Position numbers and translations under genes: made by a program
Notes under the pieces: generated by a model
Told to the model about the DNA's origin: nothing
Databases searched by the model: none
Seen by the model: only the letters and a program-made list of their open reading frames with translations
NCBI RefSeq assembly: GCF_002846575.1
Contig: NZ_PJND01000007.1
Coordinates: forward strand, 806,001-870,000
DNA from: Flavobacterium lindanitolerans
Lineage (GTDB): Bacteria > Bacteroidota > Bacteroidia > Flavobacteriales > Flavobacteriaceae
Length of the DNA: 64,000 nt
Direction: 5' to 3'
Shown here: positions 53,918 to 62,120 of the stretch, one piece after another
Layout of the letters: each line of letters begins with the position of its first letter
How positions within the stretch are numbered: position 1 is the stretch's first letter

Positions 53918-54805
53918 ATGAAAAATAATTTTGAAGAATATAAAAAGGCCATCATAACCCGATATGAAGAAGAAAAAATGGGGAAATTTGCTGATTTGCT
54001 TTTAGATCCCACTCCCGCAAATCTAAAAAGGCTATGTCTGCTAATTAGTGAAGATGAAATGAGATTTTCAGATTTGACAATCTTCCGTCATTTCTTCTCT
54101 TTTAAGTCTGATGAAGACATTGCAAAATGGATTAAGAATTTTGATACAGAAAAATTTAAACCTTTAAGCACTTTCCTGAAACTGGGAACCAATCTAAAAG
54201 ATTACAGAAGTGCCAACCTCATTGCAGTTTTGGTTGATTTTAAACAGAGGCCATACACTAAGTTTCTTGACACGCATTGCGCTTTGGATATTGCAAACTC
54301 CAAAAACACTAATGCCAATAAAGAGGTTCCAAACAGAGAATATTTTGCTGAAAGGATGGCAATCTCCAAACCTGTTGAGAATGATTATCAATTGACAGTT
54401 AGGTCACCTTTGTCAAAAAGGATGCTGTTTGCCTTGGTTTCTTTTGCTGCAATTTTTTTTTTAACAATTTTCGTGAAGGATGTTTTTGATGACAAATGCA
54501 TGATTTGGAAAGGAGATCATTATGAAAGAATAGATTGTGATGATAGCCGCGCTTTTGGTGAAAAAAGTTATGATAATGTAATAGCTTTAAATAAAGATAT
54601 TCTGGAGAATTTTAGGAGAATAGAAATTTGCGATACGACGACTTTTTTTATTAATGACAGGCCTATGGTATGGTATATCAAACAAAATGGCAAATACGAA
54701 TTTTTTTCCTATGGTGGTGCACATCCCATTACCCGGAAACCACTAAAGCCAATTACTAAACATATGGTGGAAAAGCACATCTTAAAGGTGCATGGTAAAA
54801 AATAA
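53918..54805 (+). CDS. Single-pass membrane protein of unknown function
   Basis: 295 residues from ATG at 53918 (MKNNFEEYKKAIITRYEEEK). A helical cytosolic N-terminal region of about 165 residues (SDLTIFRHFFSFKSDEDIAKWIKNF), one transmembrane helix near 170-188 (LFALVSFAAIFFLTIFV) and an external C-terminal domain (VFDDKCMIWKGDHYERIDCDDSRAFGEKSYD ... KPITKHMVEKHILKVHGKK). The topology recalls anti-sigma or mobile-element-linked small sensor proteins, but I see no known motif. Its promoter region carries unusual tandem repeats. It may be accessory DNA. Confidence 0.55.
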   Translation: MKNNFEEYKKAIITRYEEEKMGKFADLLLDPTPANLKRLCLLISEDEMRFSDLTIFRHFFSFKSDEDIAKWIKNFDTEKFKPLSTFLKLGTNLKDYRSANLIAVLVDFKQRPYTKFLDTHCALDIANSKNTNANKEVPNREYFAERMAISKPVENDYQLTVRSPLSKRMLFALVSFAAIFFLTIFVKDVFDDKCMIWKGDHYERIDCDDSRAFGEKSYDNVIALNKDILENFRRIEICDTTTFFINDRPMVWYIKQNGKYEFFSYGGAHPITRKPLKPITKHMVEKHILKVHGKK

Positions 54806-55783
54806 TTTTAAGCGTCTAAAAGCGGCCTATTCATTATTTTCAATAGGATACAGGCTCTTGCATTAGCCACCTAAAAAATACTTTTTAGGTAAAGGAGGCT
54901 GTATTTCGACAAAAATGGGGTGTAATTAACAAACAGGTGGCGTCAAAAAAGTACTTATTTGTTACTCGTAGTCTTATTATTGCTACTTTTTTACTACTCA
55001 TTTTAAATAAATTATAAATTTTAATGTTTTGACTTACAGAATTTTGCGTGTTTTTTTTCGACTTGAGTAGATGTGAGTAGGCGTTTTTTTTCATAATTTG
55101 ATTTTCCGTCTTTTATTTGTCCTATCGCTTTACAAGAGAACCTCAGGGTTCTTAATAATTACAATTCTTCAAGTTCCCAAATCTGCTGAAGAACAATCTA
55201 CAAATTCTATAAATTTTTACTGATAGAAAATTCCTTTCTATGGTTCACCATAGAAGCCGTAAAATTGTTATGAATAAAGAAATATCTTGTTTGTCAAGAT
55301 GAAAATAAATTACCAAATAAAGTGACATAGCTTTAACATTGATTGGTGGTAGGTCAATGCGGTAATTTTTGAGAGGAGGGTGACCCATAAGTGTTATTTT
55401 AGGGGAAAATATGTTCTTGGTTTATGTCGCCCTCCTTATTTTTTATTTCTGCAATTTTTATCTTTTCCCAATTTCCTTACTTAAAGATTTTTCTATTGCT
55501 TGTGGCTCTTTGTAAAAATAGTTGCTTGTAATAGAGTATTCGGTTAATAAAATTATTTTTTGTTTCAAAAAGGTTTCTTTTTTAAATATATTATAACTTT
55601 AATGGTTGTATAGTTGTGATTTTTCTCTTAAAACTATTTAAAGGTCAAATATTTATTAGTTTTTATATTGTTTTGTTGTGAAAATGCGTTTTTTATGATA
55701 TAATAAATATTTACTTATTTTGCCTGCCCTCAAATATGGATTGATTAAAAACTAAAGCCCAGCATAAGTGCCTTTCTATATTT
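54806..55783. other. Long AT-rich intergenic region with several hairpins
   Basis: No convincing gene in 978 bp. Contents: hairpin ACCTAAAAA/TTTTTAGGT (54867-54889 area); CTACTCA/TGAGTAG words in opposite orientations (about 54993 and 55064-55079); hairpin TTCTATGG-TTCA-CCATAGAA (55236-55255); a large stem-loop (55374-55436, separate entry). The last 250 bp before 55784 are very AT-rich, with no clear TAnnTTTG. It looks like a decayed or regulatory region. Confidence 0.5.
55374..55436 (+). ncRNA. Large stem-loop, possible structured RNA
   Basis: AGGAGGGTGAC (55374-55384) pairs with GTCGCCCTCCT (55426-55436), a CC bulge follows, then ATAA (55387-55390) pairs with TTAT (55422-55425), enclosing a 31-nt loop. 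A T-rich tail follows (TATTTTTTATTT). Unrelated to neighbouring genes; no reading frame. Confidence 0.4.
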
Positions 55784-57250
55784 ATGAAAAAGAACAAATA
55801 CCTCCCACTTTTCATTTTTTTTCTGTCGTTAGGCAAAAGCTTTGGTCAGAGTTTTAATCAGCCCCAGATTGACAGCTTGCTGCTGGTTGCGGAACAGCTT
55901 GAAATTAAAGATGCTGCTTATGGGGTAACATTAAGTCTTAAAGCTTATGATGATTCCAAAAAAATTGGCTACAAAAAAGGCATGGCGCAAGGATTGCTGA
56001 TTGCCAGCCGGAAACAGCATGAATTGGCTAAATATGAGGATGTGCTTAAAAATGCTACAGCAGCAGAAAAACTAGCGGTCGAAATTTCCGATGCCAAATT
56101 AATTTCCGATGCGCTTCGGCTAAAAGGGATAGGCTTTACCGGAACCGGCGATTATGGAAAAGGATTGGCGCAATTCAGGAAAGCACTCCGTTTTGCCCAA
56201 AATCTTACAGATAAAGAAGTCAAAAGCTCAAGACTTGGTGTGCTTTATAATGATATCGCTTTTAATTTGGATGAAAATGGTGGAGAAACAGATTCCGTAG
56301 CCTTTTATTATAGAAAAGGTTATCAGGAATTTCAGAAAATGGTGCTCAACAATCCGTTGAGAAATAAGACACTTTCCTTGGCTTGCTCCAATGTAGGTTC
56401 CAGTTTTTTAAGAGCAAAACAATTGGATTCGGCAGAATTTTATCTCGACAGGGCACTGCAATTGGCAAATTCTGTCAATCATGAAGCTGTTAAGGCCAAT
56501 ACTTTGTGTGATTTAGGCAGTCTTAATTACTCCAGAAAAAAATACAAACAGTCAATTGATTATTTCGAAAAAGGTATTGGTGTTGCCAAATCCATAAATG
56601 ATGTTTATGCGCTTAAATCGCTTTATCTGGGAATTTCAAAATCCTATGAGGCAGTTCGTGATACTAAAAAGGCAGAAAACTATCTTCTTCTCTATAATGA
56701 GTTAAATGACAGCGTCAAAAAGAATCAAAAAGAAGACGTACAGATGCAGACTGCTTCAATGGAAGATGGTAACATTATTGCCGATGTTGATGGAAACTCG
56801 AAACGGACACTTATTTTTTCAGCAATATTTGTCCTGTTGCTGATCATGATATTAATTCATATTTATAGGAAGTTCCAAAAAGAAAAGGCAAATAACGCGC
56901 GATTGCAGGCGGAAGTTGAGGATTCGATCACGATGTTTACTTTGCTGCAAAAAGATGAGGCACACTTAAAAAAGATACGCCATCTTGCCAGTTCCAATGA
57001 TCCGTCCTTTTTAATGTTGTTTAAAGAAACCTATCCGGATTTTTATAAAAAACTGAACAAGATTAATCCCGGACTCATTGCCGGAGAACAAAAATTATGT
57101 GCTTTCCTCAAACTGGATCTTTCTACCAAAGAAATTGCGCAATTCACCAATTCTTCCATCAGGGCGGTGGAAGCTAAGAAATACAGGTTGCGCAAAAAGC
57201 TTTCCATTCCTTCAGAAGAAGATATTAATGTCTGGATGATGAATTTATAA
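55784..57250 (+). CDS. Exported TPR protein with C-terminal LuxR-like HTH
   Basis: 488 residues. Signal peptide (KYLPLFIFFLSLGKSFGQ), tetratricopeptide-like helices to about residue 315, a transmembrane helix near 343-361 (LIFSAIFVLLLIMILIHIYR), a coiled coil, then a GerE-type HTH (ALKLDLSTKEIAQFTNSSIRAVEAKKYRLRKKL, about 443-478). This is a one-component version of the TPR kinases nearby: an external sensor joined to an internal DNA-binding domain. The target is unknown. A small PID-CTERM-like gene follows. Confidence 0.88.
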   Translation: MKKNKYLPLFIFFLSLGKSFGQSFNQPQIDSLLLVAEQLEIKDAAYGVTLSLKAYDDSKKIGYKKGMAQGLLIASRKQHELAKYEDVLKNATAAEKLAVEISDAKLISDALRLKGIGFTGTGDYGKGLAQFRKALRFAQNLTDKEVKSSRLGVLYNDIAFNLDENGGETDSVAFYYRKGYQEFQKMVLNNPLRNKTLSLACSNVGSSFLRAKQLDSAEFYLDRALQLANSVNHEAVKANTLCDLGSLNYSRKKYKQSIDYFEKGIGVAKSINDVYALKSLYLGISKSYEAVRDTKKAENYLLLYNELNDSVKKNQKEDVQMQTASMEDGNIIADVDGNSKRTLIFSAIFVLLLIMILIHIYRKFQKEKANNARLQAEVEDSITMFTLLQKDEAHLKKIRHLASSNDPSFLMLFKETYPDFYKKLNKINPGLIAGEQKLCAFLKLDLSTKEIAQFTNSSIRAVEAKKYRLRKKLSIPSEEDINVWMMNL

Positions 57251-57574
57251 GTAAGCACAGTCCTTCATATTGTGTGAGCATTGACTCCTTTTTTATGGAA
57301 AAGTGGCTTGATGTATTTTAGCTTGCTCTTATAGCCGGAACCATTCTGGCGGGAATTTTTTGTGAATACCGGGTCTTCTGAAATTAGATGAGCCTGTAGA
57401 AGAGTGAGGAATTCTTAAAAAATAAAATGGAATTTTTTGCTTATTTCCCAGATTTTGATGAAAAATATAGGGTATTTAAGAATTTGGTAGCGTGATTTTT
57501 GCAGATATCTAAAAGGATATTTTTCTTTGGTAAAATATTTTGATAAAAAGATTTTTTATTTACTTTTACAGCCT
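57251..57574 (+). other. Intergenic stretch before the small PID-tail gene
   Basis: 324 bp. No terminator and no reading frame of note were seen (a 22-codon frame at about 57427 has no support). AT-rich toward the 57575 start; no strong -7 element. Confidence 0.4.
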
Positions 57575-57793
57575 ATGAGGATTGTCCCAAATACAATTGT
57601 AAATCTTGCGGTTGTTTTGTTTTCTGTGACAAATTGTCTTGCTGATAACGAAACTCCGCCACCGCCGCCCACAGGCCCAACGCCAATAGGTATGCCCATC
57701 GACAATGGGATTCTTATTTTATTGGTGATAGGTCTCGCATTTGCTTTTTTTAGATTTAAAATATCAAACACAAATAAAAAAACTCCGATGTAA
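57575..57793 (+). CDS. Small exported protein with PID-CTERM-like sorting tail
   Basis: 72 residues from ATG at 57575 (MRIVPNTIVNLAVVLFSVTNCLA, signal peptide); the frame extends upstream to 57527. A polyproline stretch (ETPPPPPTGPTPIG) is followed by MPIDNGILILLVIGLAFAFF and a short basic end (RFKISNTNKK). The P-I-D motif, hydrophobic helix and basic tail match the PID-CTERM protein-sorting class of Bacteroidota short proteins. The sorting enzyme is not in this window. It lies 324 bp after the TPR-HTH gene. Confidence 0.7.
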   Translation: MRIVPNTIVNLAVVLFSVTNCLADNETPPPPPTGPTPIGMPIDNGILILLVIGLAFAFFRFKISNTNKKTPM

Positions 57794-57806
57794 ATCGGAG
57801 TTTTTT
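57776..57806. terminator. Bidirectional terminator between the PID-tail gene and ribE
   Basis: AAACTCCGAT (57780-57789), GTAA loop, ATCGGAGTTT, flanked by A and T runs, placed between two converging genes. Confidence 0.88.
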
Positions 57807-57810
57807 GTTT

Positions 57811-58398
57811 TTATGCTAATTGGTGTAGTCGTGAGACGTATTTTCCTATAACATCGAATTCAAGGTTGATTTTTGTGCCTACTTCAAAATTTTTGAAATT
57901 GGTGTGTTCATACGTATAGGGGATAATGGCAACGCTAAATGCATTTTTTTGGGAATTTACAACAGTCAGGCTTACTCCGTTTACGGTAATGGAACCTTTT
58001 TCTATTGTAATGTTGCTTAGCTTCGGGTCATATTCAAATGTGTAATACCAGCTTCCGTTTGCTTCTTCAATGGAGATGCAGGTTCCGGTCTGGTCAACAT
58101 GTCCTTGTACGATATGTCCGTCCAATCTGTCGCCAAGCCTCATGGCACGTTCTAAATTAACCTGGTCGCCAATTTTCCACTCGCCTATATTTGTCTTGTC
58201 GATAGATTCTTTGATAGCGGTAACCGTATATTGGTCGTTTGAAATTCCTACAACAGTCAGACACACGCCGTTATGCGAGACGCTTTGGTCTATTTTAAGT
58301 TCGTGGGTAACTGATGAGGAAAGCGTAATGTGTATGTTTTCTCCCTCTTTACGCAGGTCTTTGATTGTGCCGAGGGTTTCTATTATTCCTGTAAACAT
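57811..58398 (-). CDS. ribE: Riboflavin synthase alpha subunit
   Basis: 195 residues. It dismutates two 6,7-dimethyl-8-ribityllumazine molecules into riboflavin. N-terminal MFTGIIETLGTIKDL and two tandem lumazine-binding barrels (about 1-95 and 96-190) are visible, with SHNGVCLTVVGI and ITVNGVSLTVVNS as the paired motifs and HIVQGHVDQTG between. No FMN riboswitch is seen upstream. Divergent from pdxA, sharing a 60-bp promoter region. Confidence 0.94.
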   Translation of the reverse strand: MFTGIIETLGTIKDLRKEGENIHITLSSSVTHELKIDQSVSHNGVCLTVVGISNDQYTVTAIKESIDKTNIGEWKIGDQVNLERAMRLGDRLDGHIVQGHVDQTGTCISIEEANGSWYYTFEYDPKLSNITIEKGSITVNGVSLTVVNSQKNAFSVAIIPYTYEHTNFKNFEVGTKINLEFDVIGKYVSRLHQLA

Positions 58399-58414
58399 TC
58401 TGGTTTTATTTTAC

Positions 58415-58422
58415 TAAATTTG
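58415..58422 (+). promoter_or_regulatory. -7 element of pdxA
   Basis: TAAATTTG, 36 bp before the pdxA ATG at 58459, in the short region divergent to ribE. No clear -33 TTG. Confidence 0.45.
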
Positions 58423-58458
58423 CACTTCAAAATTAGCAATAAATAAGGAGCAAGCATT

Positions 58459-59505
58459 ATGAAAAAAGCAGAAAATATAATCGTTGGAATTTCAGTAGGG
58501 GATTTGAACGGTATTGGAAGCGAGATTATCCTAAAAACTTTCGAAGATACCCGAATGCTTGAGCTTTGTACTCCGGTTATTTTTGCCAACGTGAAAATAA
58601 TGTCCTTTGCTAAGAAAAACCTTGATGCTACAATAGCGCTTCATGGTATCGACAAAATAGAGCAGTTGCTACCCGGAAAAATTAATGTGCTGAATGTCTG
58701 GAAAGAAAGCGTTACTATTGAATATGGAGTCAACGATGAAAATGTAGGGAAGTATGCTATAAAATCATTCGTGGCAGCTACAAAAGCTTTAAAGGACGGA
58801 CAGATTGATGTTTTGGTTACAGCACCTATTAATAAATACAACATACAGTCTGAGGAATTTAAGTTTCCGGGTCATACAGATTATCTCAATCAGGAATTGG
58901 AAGGTGATGCCCTTATGCTGATGGTTCAGGACGATTTGCGTGTTGGACTGATTACAGACCATGTTCCGGTAAATGAAGTGGCTTCCCATCTTACAGAAGC
59001 GCTGATTAAAAGTAAAATTGAGACAATAAAAAAATCACTTATACAGGATTTCAGCATAAGCAAACCCAAAATAGCAGTTTTGGGATTAAATCCCCATGCC
59101 GGAGACGGAGGAGTAATTGGGAAAGAAGATGATGAAATTTTAAGGCCGGCAATCAAAAAGCTGTTTGAAAGCGGGACCCTTGCTTTCGGTCCTTATGCGG
59201 CTGATGGTTTTTTTGGAAGCGGACAATATGAAAAGTTTGATGCGGTAATAGCAACATATCATGACCAGGGTCTGATTCCTTTCAAAACCCTTTCTTTTGG
59301 AAAAGGAGTGAATTATACGGCGGGATTAAATAAAATCAGAACCTCTCCGGATCACGGAACGGCTTATGATATTGCAGGTAAAGGAATTGCAGATTATAAT
59401 TCATTTAAAGAAGCCGTTTATCTGGCTATTGATATATTCCATTCCAGAAATGAATATGCGGCCATGACGGAGAAACCCTTAAAAATAAAAGAAAAACACT
59501 TATAA
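58459..59505 (+). CDS. pdxA: 4-hydroxythreonine-4-phosphate dehydrogenase
   Basis: 348 residues. NAD-dependent oxidation step of DXP-dependent pyridoxal phosphate synthesis. Motifs: ISVGDLNGIGSEIILK, VTAPINKYNIQ, FPGHTDYL (metal His), ITDHVPVNEV, LGLNPHAGDGGVIGKEDDEI and YHDQGLIPFKTLSFG. Full length. Transcribed toward yceD, with a separate promoter between. Confidence 0.95.
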   Translation: MKKAENIIVGISVGDLNGIGSEIILKTFEDTRMLELCTPVIFANVKIMSFAKKNLDATIALHGIDKIEQLLPGKINVLNVWKESVTIEYGVNDENVGKYAIKSFVAATKALKDGQIDVLVTAPINKYNIQSEEFKFPGHTDYLNQELEGDALMLMVQDDLRVGLITDHVPVNEVASHLTEALIKSKIETIKKSLIQDFSISKPKIAVLGLNPHAGDGGVIGKEDDEILRPAIKKLFESGTLAFGPYAADGFFGSGQYEKFDAVIATYHDQGLIPFKTLSFGKGVNYTAGLNKIRTSPDHGTAYDIAGKGIADYNSFKEAVYLAIDIFHSRNEYAAMTEKPLKIKEKHL

Positions 59506-59527
59506 ACAAAAAAATGTTTATAACGCT

Positions 59528-59556
59528 TTTGGAATTGTAATTATTTTATATCTTTG
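59528..59556 (+). promoter_or_regulatory. Promoter of yceD-rpmF
   Basis: TTTG (59528-59531), 17 bp, TATCTTTG (59549-59556), 33 bp before the yceD start at 59590. A textbook Flavobacterium promoter. Confidence 0.65.
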
Positions 59557-59589
59557 CACTCCCGAAGTTTAGGGCAAATTGTTGTTAAG

Positions 59590-60135
59590 ATGAGAGTAAG
59601 TAATGAGTTTTTAATTCCTTTTATAGGATTAAAGTTAGGAAAACATCAGTTTGAATATCAAATAAATAAAAAGTTCTTTGAAGACTTTGGTTATGACGAG
59701 TTTGAGAGTTGTGATATCAAAGTCAATGTAGTTTTAGAGAAAAAAAGCACTATGCTTGAGCTTCATTTCAAACACAAAGGTACTATTCATGTTCCTTGTG
59801 ATTTGACTAATGAGATGTTTGATTTGCCGGTTAAAGGAAAAATCAATCTTATTGTCCAGTTTGGAGAAGCTTTTAATAATGACAATGAAGAATTGCTCAT
59901 TTTGCCTCATGGCGAGCATCAGGTAGATATTTCGCAATATATCTACGAAATGATTGCGCTTTCCATTCCTCTAAAAAGAATCCATCCGGGTGTGAAGGAC
60001 GGTACGTTAAAAACCGATATCCTTGACAAGCTGGATGAATTGAAAGTCAATGCGAAAGAACAAAAAGCTGATGCAAAACAAGAAGAGACAGATCCCAGAT
60101 GGGATCAATTAAAAAAACTATTAACGGATAAATAA
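59590..60135 (+). CDS. yceD: DUF177 (YceD) family protein
   Basis: 181 residues from ATG at 59590 (MRVSNEFLIPFIGLKLG). YceD-type fold with the central IHVPCDLTNEMFDLPVKGKINLIVQFGE segment; the two cysteine pairs seen in many homologues are reduced to one Cys here. YceD proteins precede rpmF in most bacteria and are linked to 23S rRNA metabolism. The rpmF start is 9 bp downstream. Confidence 0.88.
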   Translation: MRVSNEFLIPFIGLKLGKHQFEYQINKKFFEDFGYDEFESCDIKVNVVLEKKSTMLELHFKHKGTIHVPCDLTNEMFDLPVKGKINLIVQFGEAFNNDNEELLILPHGEHQVDISQYIYEMIALSIPLKRIHPGVKDGTLKTDILDKLDELKVNAKEQKADAKQEETDPRWDQLKKLLTDK

Positions 60136-60144
60136 TATAGTAAA

Positions 60145-60339
60145 ATGGCACATCCAAAGAGAAAGACCTCGAAAACAAGAAGAGATAAAAGAAGAACACA
60201 CTATAAAGCATCTGTTCCTCAAATCGCTACATGCCCAGTGACTGGAGAGGCGCATTTATACCACAGAGCTTACTGGCATGAAGGTAAGATGTACTACAGA
60301 GGTCAAGTAGTAATTGATAAGCAAGAAGCTGTTGCTTAA
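60145..60339 (+). CDS. rpmF: 50S ribosomal protein L32
   Basis: 64 residues, standard length. N-terminal [20 protein letters not shown], then [15 protein letters not shown]. Only one cysteine remains of the usual zinc ribbon, so this is the zinc-free form. Second gene of the yceD operon. Confidence 0.95.
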   Translation: MAHPKRKTSKTRRDKRRTHYKASVPQIATCPVTGEAHLYHRAYWHEGKMYYRGQVVIDKQEAVA

Positions 60340-60355
60340 TACAATTTTGCAGTAA

Positions 60356-60389
60356 AAAATCGAACTCTCACGTTGTGGGAGTTTTTTTG
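60356..60389 (+). terminator. Terminator of yceD-rpmF
   Basis: AACTCTCAC (60363-60371) with GTGGGAGTT (60375-60383) and a T-rich tail; the fabH start follows at 60507. Confidence 0.8.
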
Positions 60390-60506
60390 TTATTTATAAT
60401 TTATTGATAAATAACAGATTGCAAGAAGGTATGTTTTAGATTTTTTTTGTAATTTCCACCTCTTTTCGAAACACTAATTTTCGGGAAGAAATTATTAAAA
60501 AATAAT

Positions 60507-61505
60507 ATGAATACAATCACAGCCGCAATTACCGCTGTTGGTGCCTATGTGCCTGATTTTGTGCTTTCAAATAAAGTACTTGAGACGTTGGTCGATACGA
60601 ATGACGAATGGATTACCTCTCGTACAGGAATTAAAGAAAGACGCATTTTAAAAGATGATACGAAAGGAACATCTTACCTGGCCATTAAAGCTGCAGAAGA
60701 TTTAATTGCTAAAAACAATATTAACCCGGCAGAAATTGACTTAGTATTGCTGGGAACTACAACCCCTGATATGCCTGTGGCTGCAACAGCCGTTTATGTT
60801 GCTTCGCAAATTGGTGCAGTCAATGCTTTTGCTTATGATCTGCAGGCTGCCTGTTCCAGTTTCTTATACGGAATGTCAACCGCAGCAGCATATATCGAAT
60901 CAGGAAGATACAAAAAAGTTTTATTGATTGGTGCAGACAAGATGTCTTCTATAATAGACTATACAGACCGCGCAACATGCATCATTTTTGGTGATGGGGC
61001 AGGAGCCGTATTGTTCGAACCAAATTATGAAGGACTTGGTTTTCAGGATCAGTATTTAAGAAGTGACGGTATAGGCCGCGAATTCTTGAAAATTGAAGCA
61101 GGGGGATCTTTACTTCCGGCATCAAAAGAAACAGTTGAAAACAGACAACACTATGTTTTTCAGGACGGGAAAACCGTTTTCAAATATGCCGTTTCAGGAA
61201 TGGCAGACGTCAGCGAAAAAATAATGGAGCGCAACAACCTTACCAAGGATGATGTCGATTGGCTGGTGGCCCATCAGGCAAACAAGCGTATTATTGACGC
61301 TACGGCACACAGAATGGGTCTGGATGAATCCAAAGTACTCGTTAATATTCAAAAATATGGCAACACCACTTCAGGTACACTGCCATTGCTTCTGAACGAC
61401 TTCGAGAAGCAATTCAAAAAAGGAGATAATTTAATATTTGCTGCATTTGGTGGTGGATTCACATGGGGATCTATCTATATGAAATGGGCATACGACAAAC
61501 AATAA
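60507..61505 (+). CDS. fabH: 3-oxoacyl-ACP synthase III
   Basis: 332 residues. Condenses acetyl-CoA with malonyl-ACP to start fatty acid synthesis. Catalytic Cys in LQAACSSFLYGM, His in VAHQANKRIID and Asn in YGNTTSGTLPL. Length and N-terminal AAITAVGAYVPDFVLSN are typical. Next to acetyl-CoA carboxylase genes, which supply malonyl-CoA. Confidence 0.95.
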   Translation: MNTITAAITAVGAYVPDFVLSNKVLETLVDTNDEWITSRTGIKERRILKDDTKGTSYLAIKAAEDLIAKNNINPAEIDLVLLGTTTPDMPVAATAVYVASQIGAVNAFAYDLQAACSSFLYGMSTAAAYIESGRYKKVLLIGADKMSSIIDYTDRATCIIFGDGAGAVLFEPNYEGLGFQDQYLRSDGIGREFLKIEAGGSLLPASKETVENRQHYVFQDGKTVFKYAVSGMADVSEKIMERNNLTKDDVDWLVAHQANKRIIDATAHRMGLDESKVLVNIQKYGNTTSGTLPLLLNDFEKQFKKGDNLIFAAFGGGFTWGSIYMKWAYDKQ

Positions 61506-61529
61506 AACTAAAACCTAAAATCGAATATC

Positions 61530-62018
61530 ATGGATATTAGAGAAATTCAAAACTTGATTAAGTTTGTAGCAAAATCGGGAGCTACTGAAGTAAAATTGGA
61601 GATGGATGATTTTAAGATCACAATCAAAACTACAGAAGGAGGATCCTCTGAAACTACAACTTACATCCAGCAGGCACCTATCAGCCATGCACTACCGCAA
61701 GCAGCAATGCCACAACCTGTTGCTCCGGCTGCTCCTTCAGCGCCAGCCGCTCCTTCATCAGATGAAGACACTTCAAAATATGTTACTGTTAAGTCTCCAA
61801 TTATTGGAACATTATATAGAAAACCTTCGCCAGACAAAGCTCCTTTCGTAGAAGTTGGAAGCACTATTTCAAAAGGTGATGTAGTTTGCGTTATCGAAGC
61901 GATGAAGCTTTTCAACGAAATCGAATCAGAAGTTTCTGGAAAAATTGTAAAAGTATTGGTAGATGATGCATCTCCGGTAGAATTTGACCAGCCATTATTC
62001 TTAGTTGATCCATCCTAA
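61530..62018 (+). CDS. accB: Biotin carboxyl carrier protein of acetyl-CoA carboxylase
   Basis: 162 residues. N-terminal helical region (MDIREIQNLIKFVAKSGATEV), an Ala/Pro-rich linker (about 55-80) and the biotinyl domain with the attachment Lys in VIEAMKLFNEIESEVSG. It starts 24 bp after fabH. Confidence 0.95.
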   Translation: MDIREIQNLIKFVAKSGATEVKLEMDDFKITIKTTEGGSSETTTYIQQAPISHALPQAAMPQPVAPAAPSAPAAPSSDEDTSKYVTVKSPIIGTLYRKPSPDKAPFVEVGSTISKGDVVCVIEAMKLFNEIESEVSGKIVKVLVDDASPVEFDQPLFLVDPS

Positions 62019-62021
62019 ATT

Positions 62022-62112
62022 TAGATTTTAGATTGCAGATTTTTAGATTGCAGATTTGACCAGAATTACAATCTAAAAATCTAAACCATCCAAATTGTCT
62101 AATTATCTAACC
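62022..62112 (+). repeat. Short direct and inverted repeats between accB and accC
   Basis: Tandem copies of TTTTAGATTGCAGATTT-like sequence followed by the complementary ACAATCTAAAAATCTAAA. Low-complexity spacer; may fold in the accB-accC mRNA. Confidence 0.45.
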
Positions 62113-62120
62113 AAAATAAG

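Noticed and set aside
54885..55094. 69-codon minus-strand frame with a stretch resembling the start of a Bacteroidota integrase
   Set aside because: Only a vague likeness (KKVAIIRLRVTNKYF); no continuation into a catalytic domain in any frame and no att-like duplication. Treated as chance or an unrecognisable remnant.
61165..61177. ACGGGAAAACCGT resembling the regulator palindrome
   Set aside because: It lies inside the fabH coding region, lacks the outer T/A bases and has no -7 element 22 bp away.
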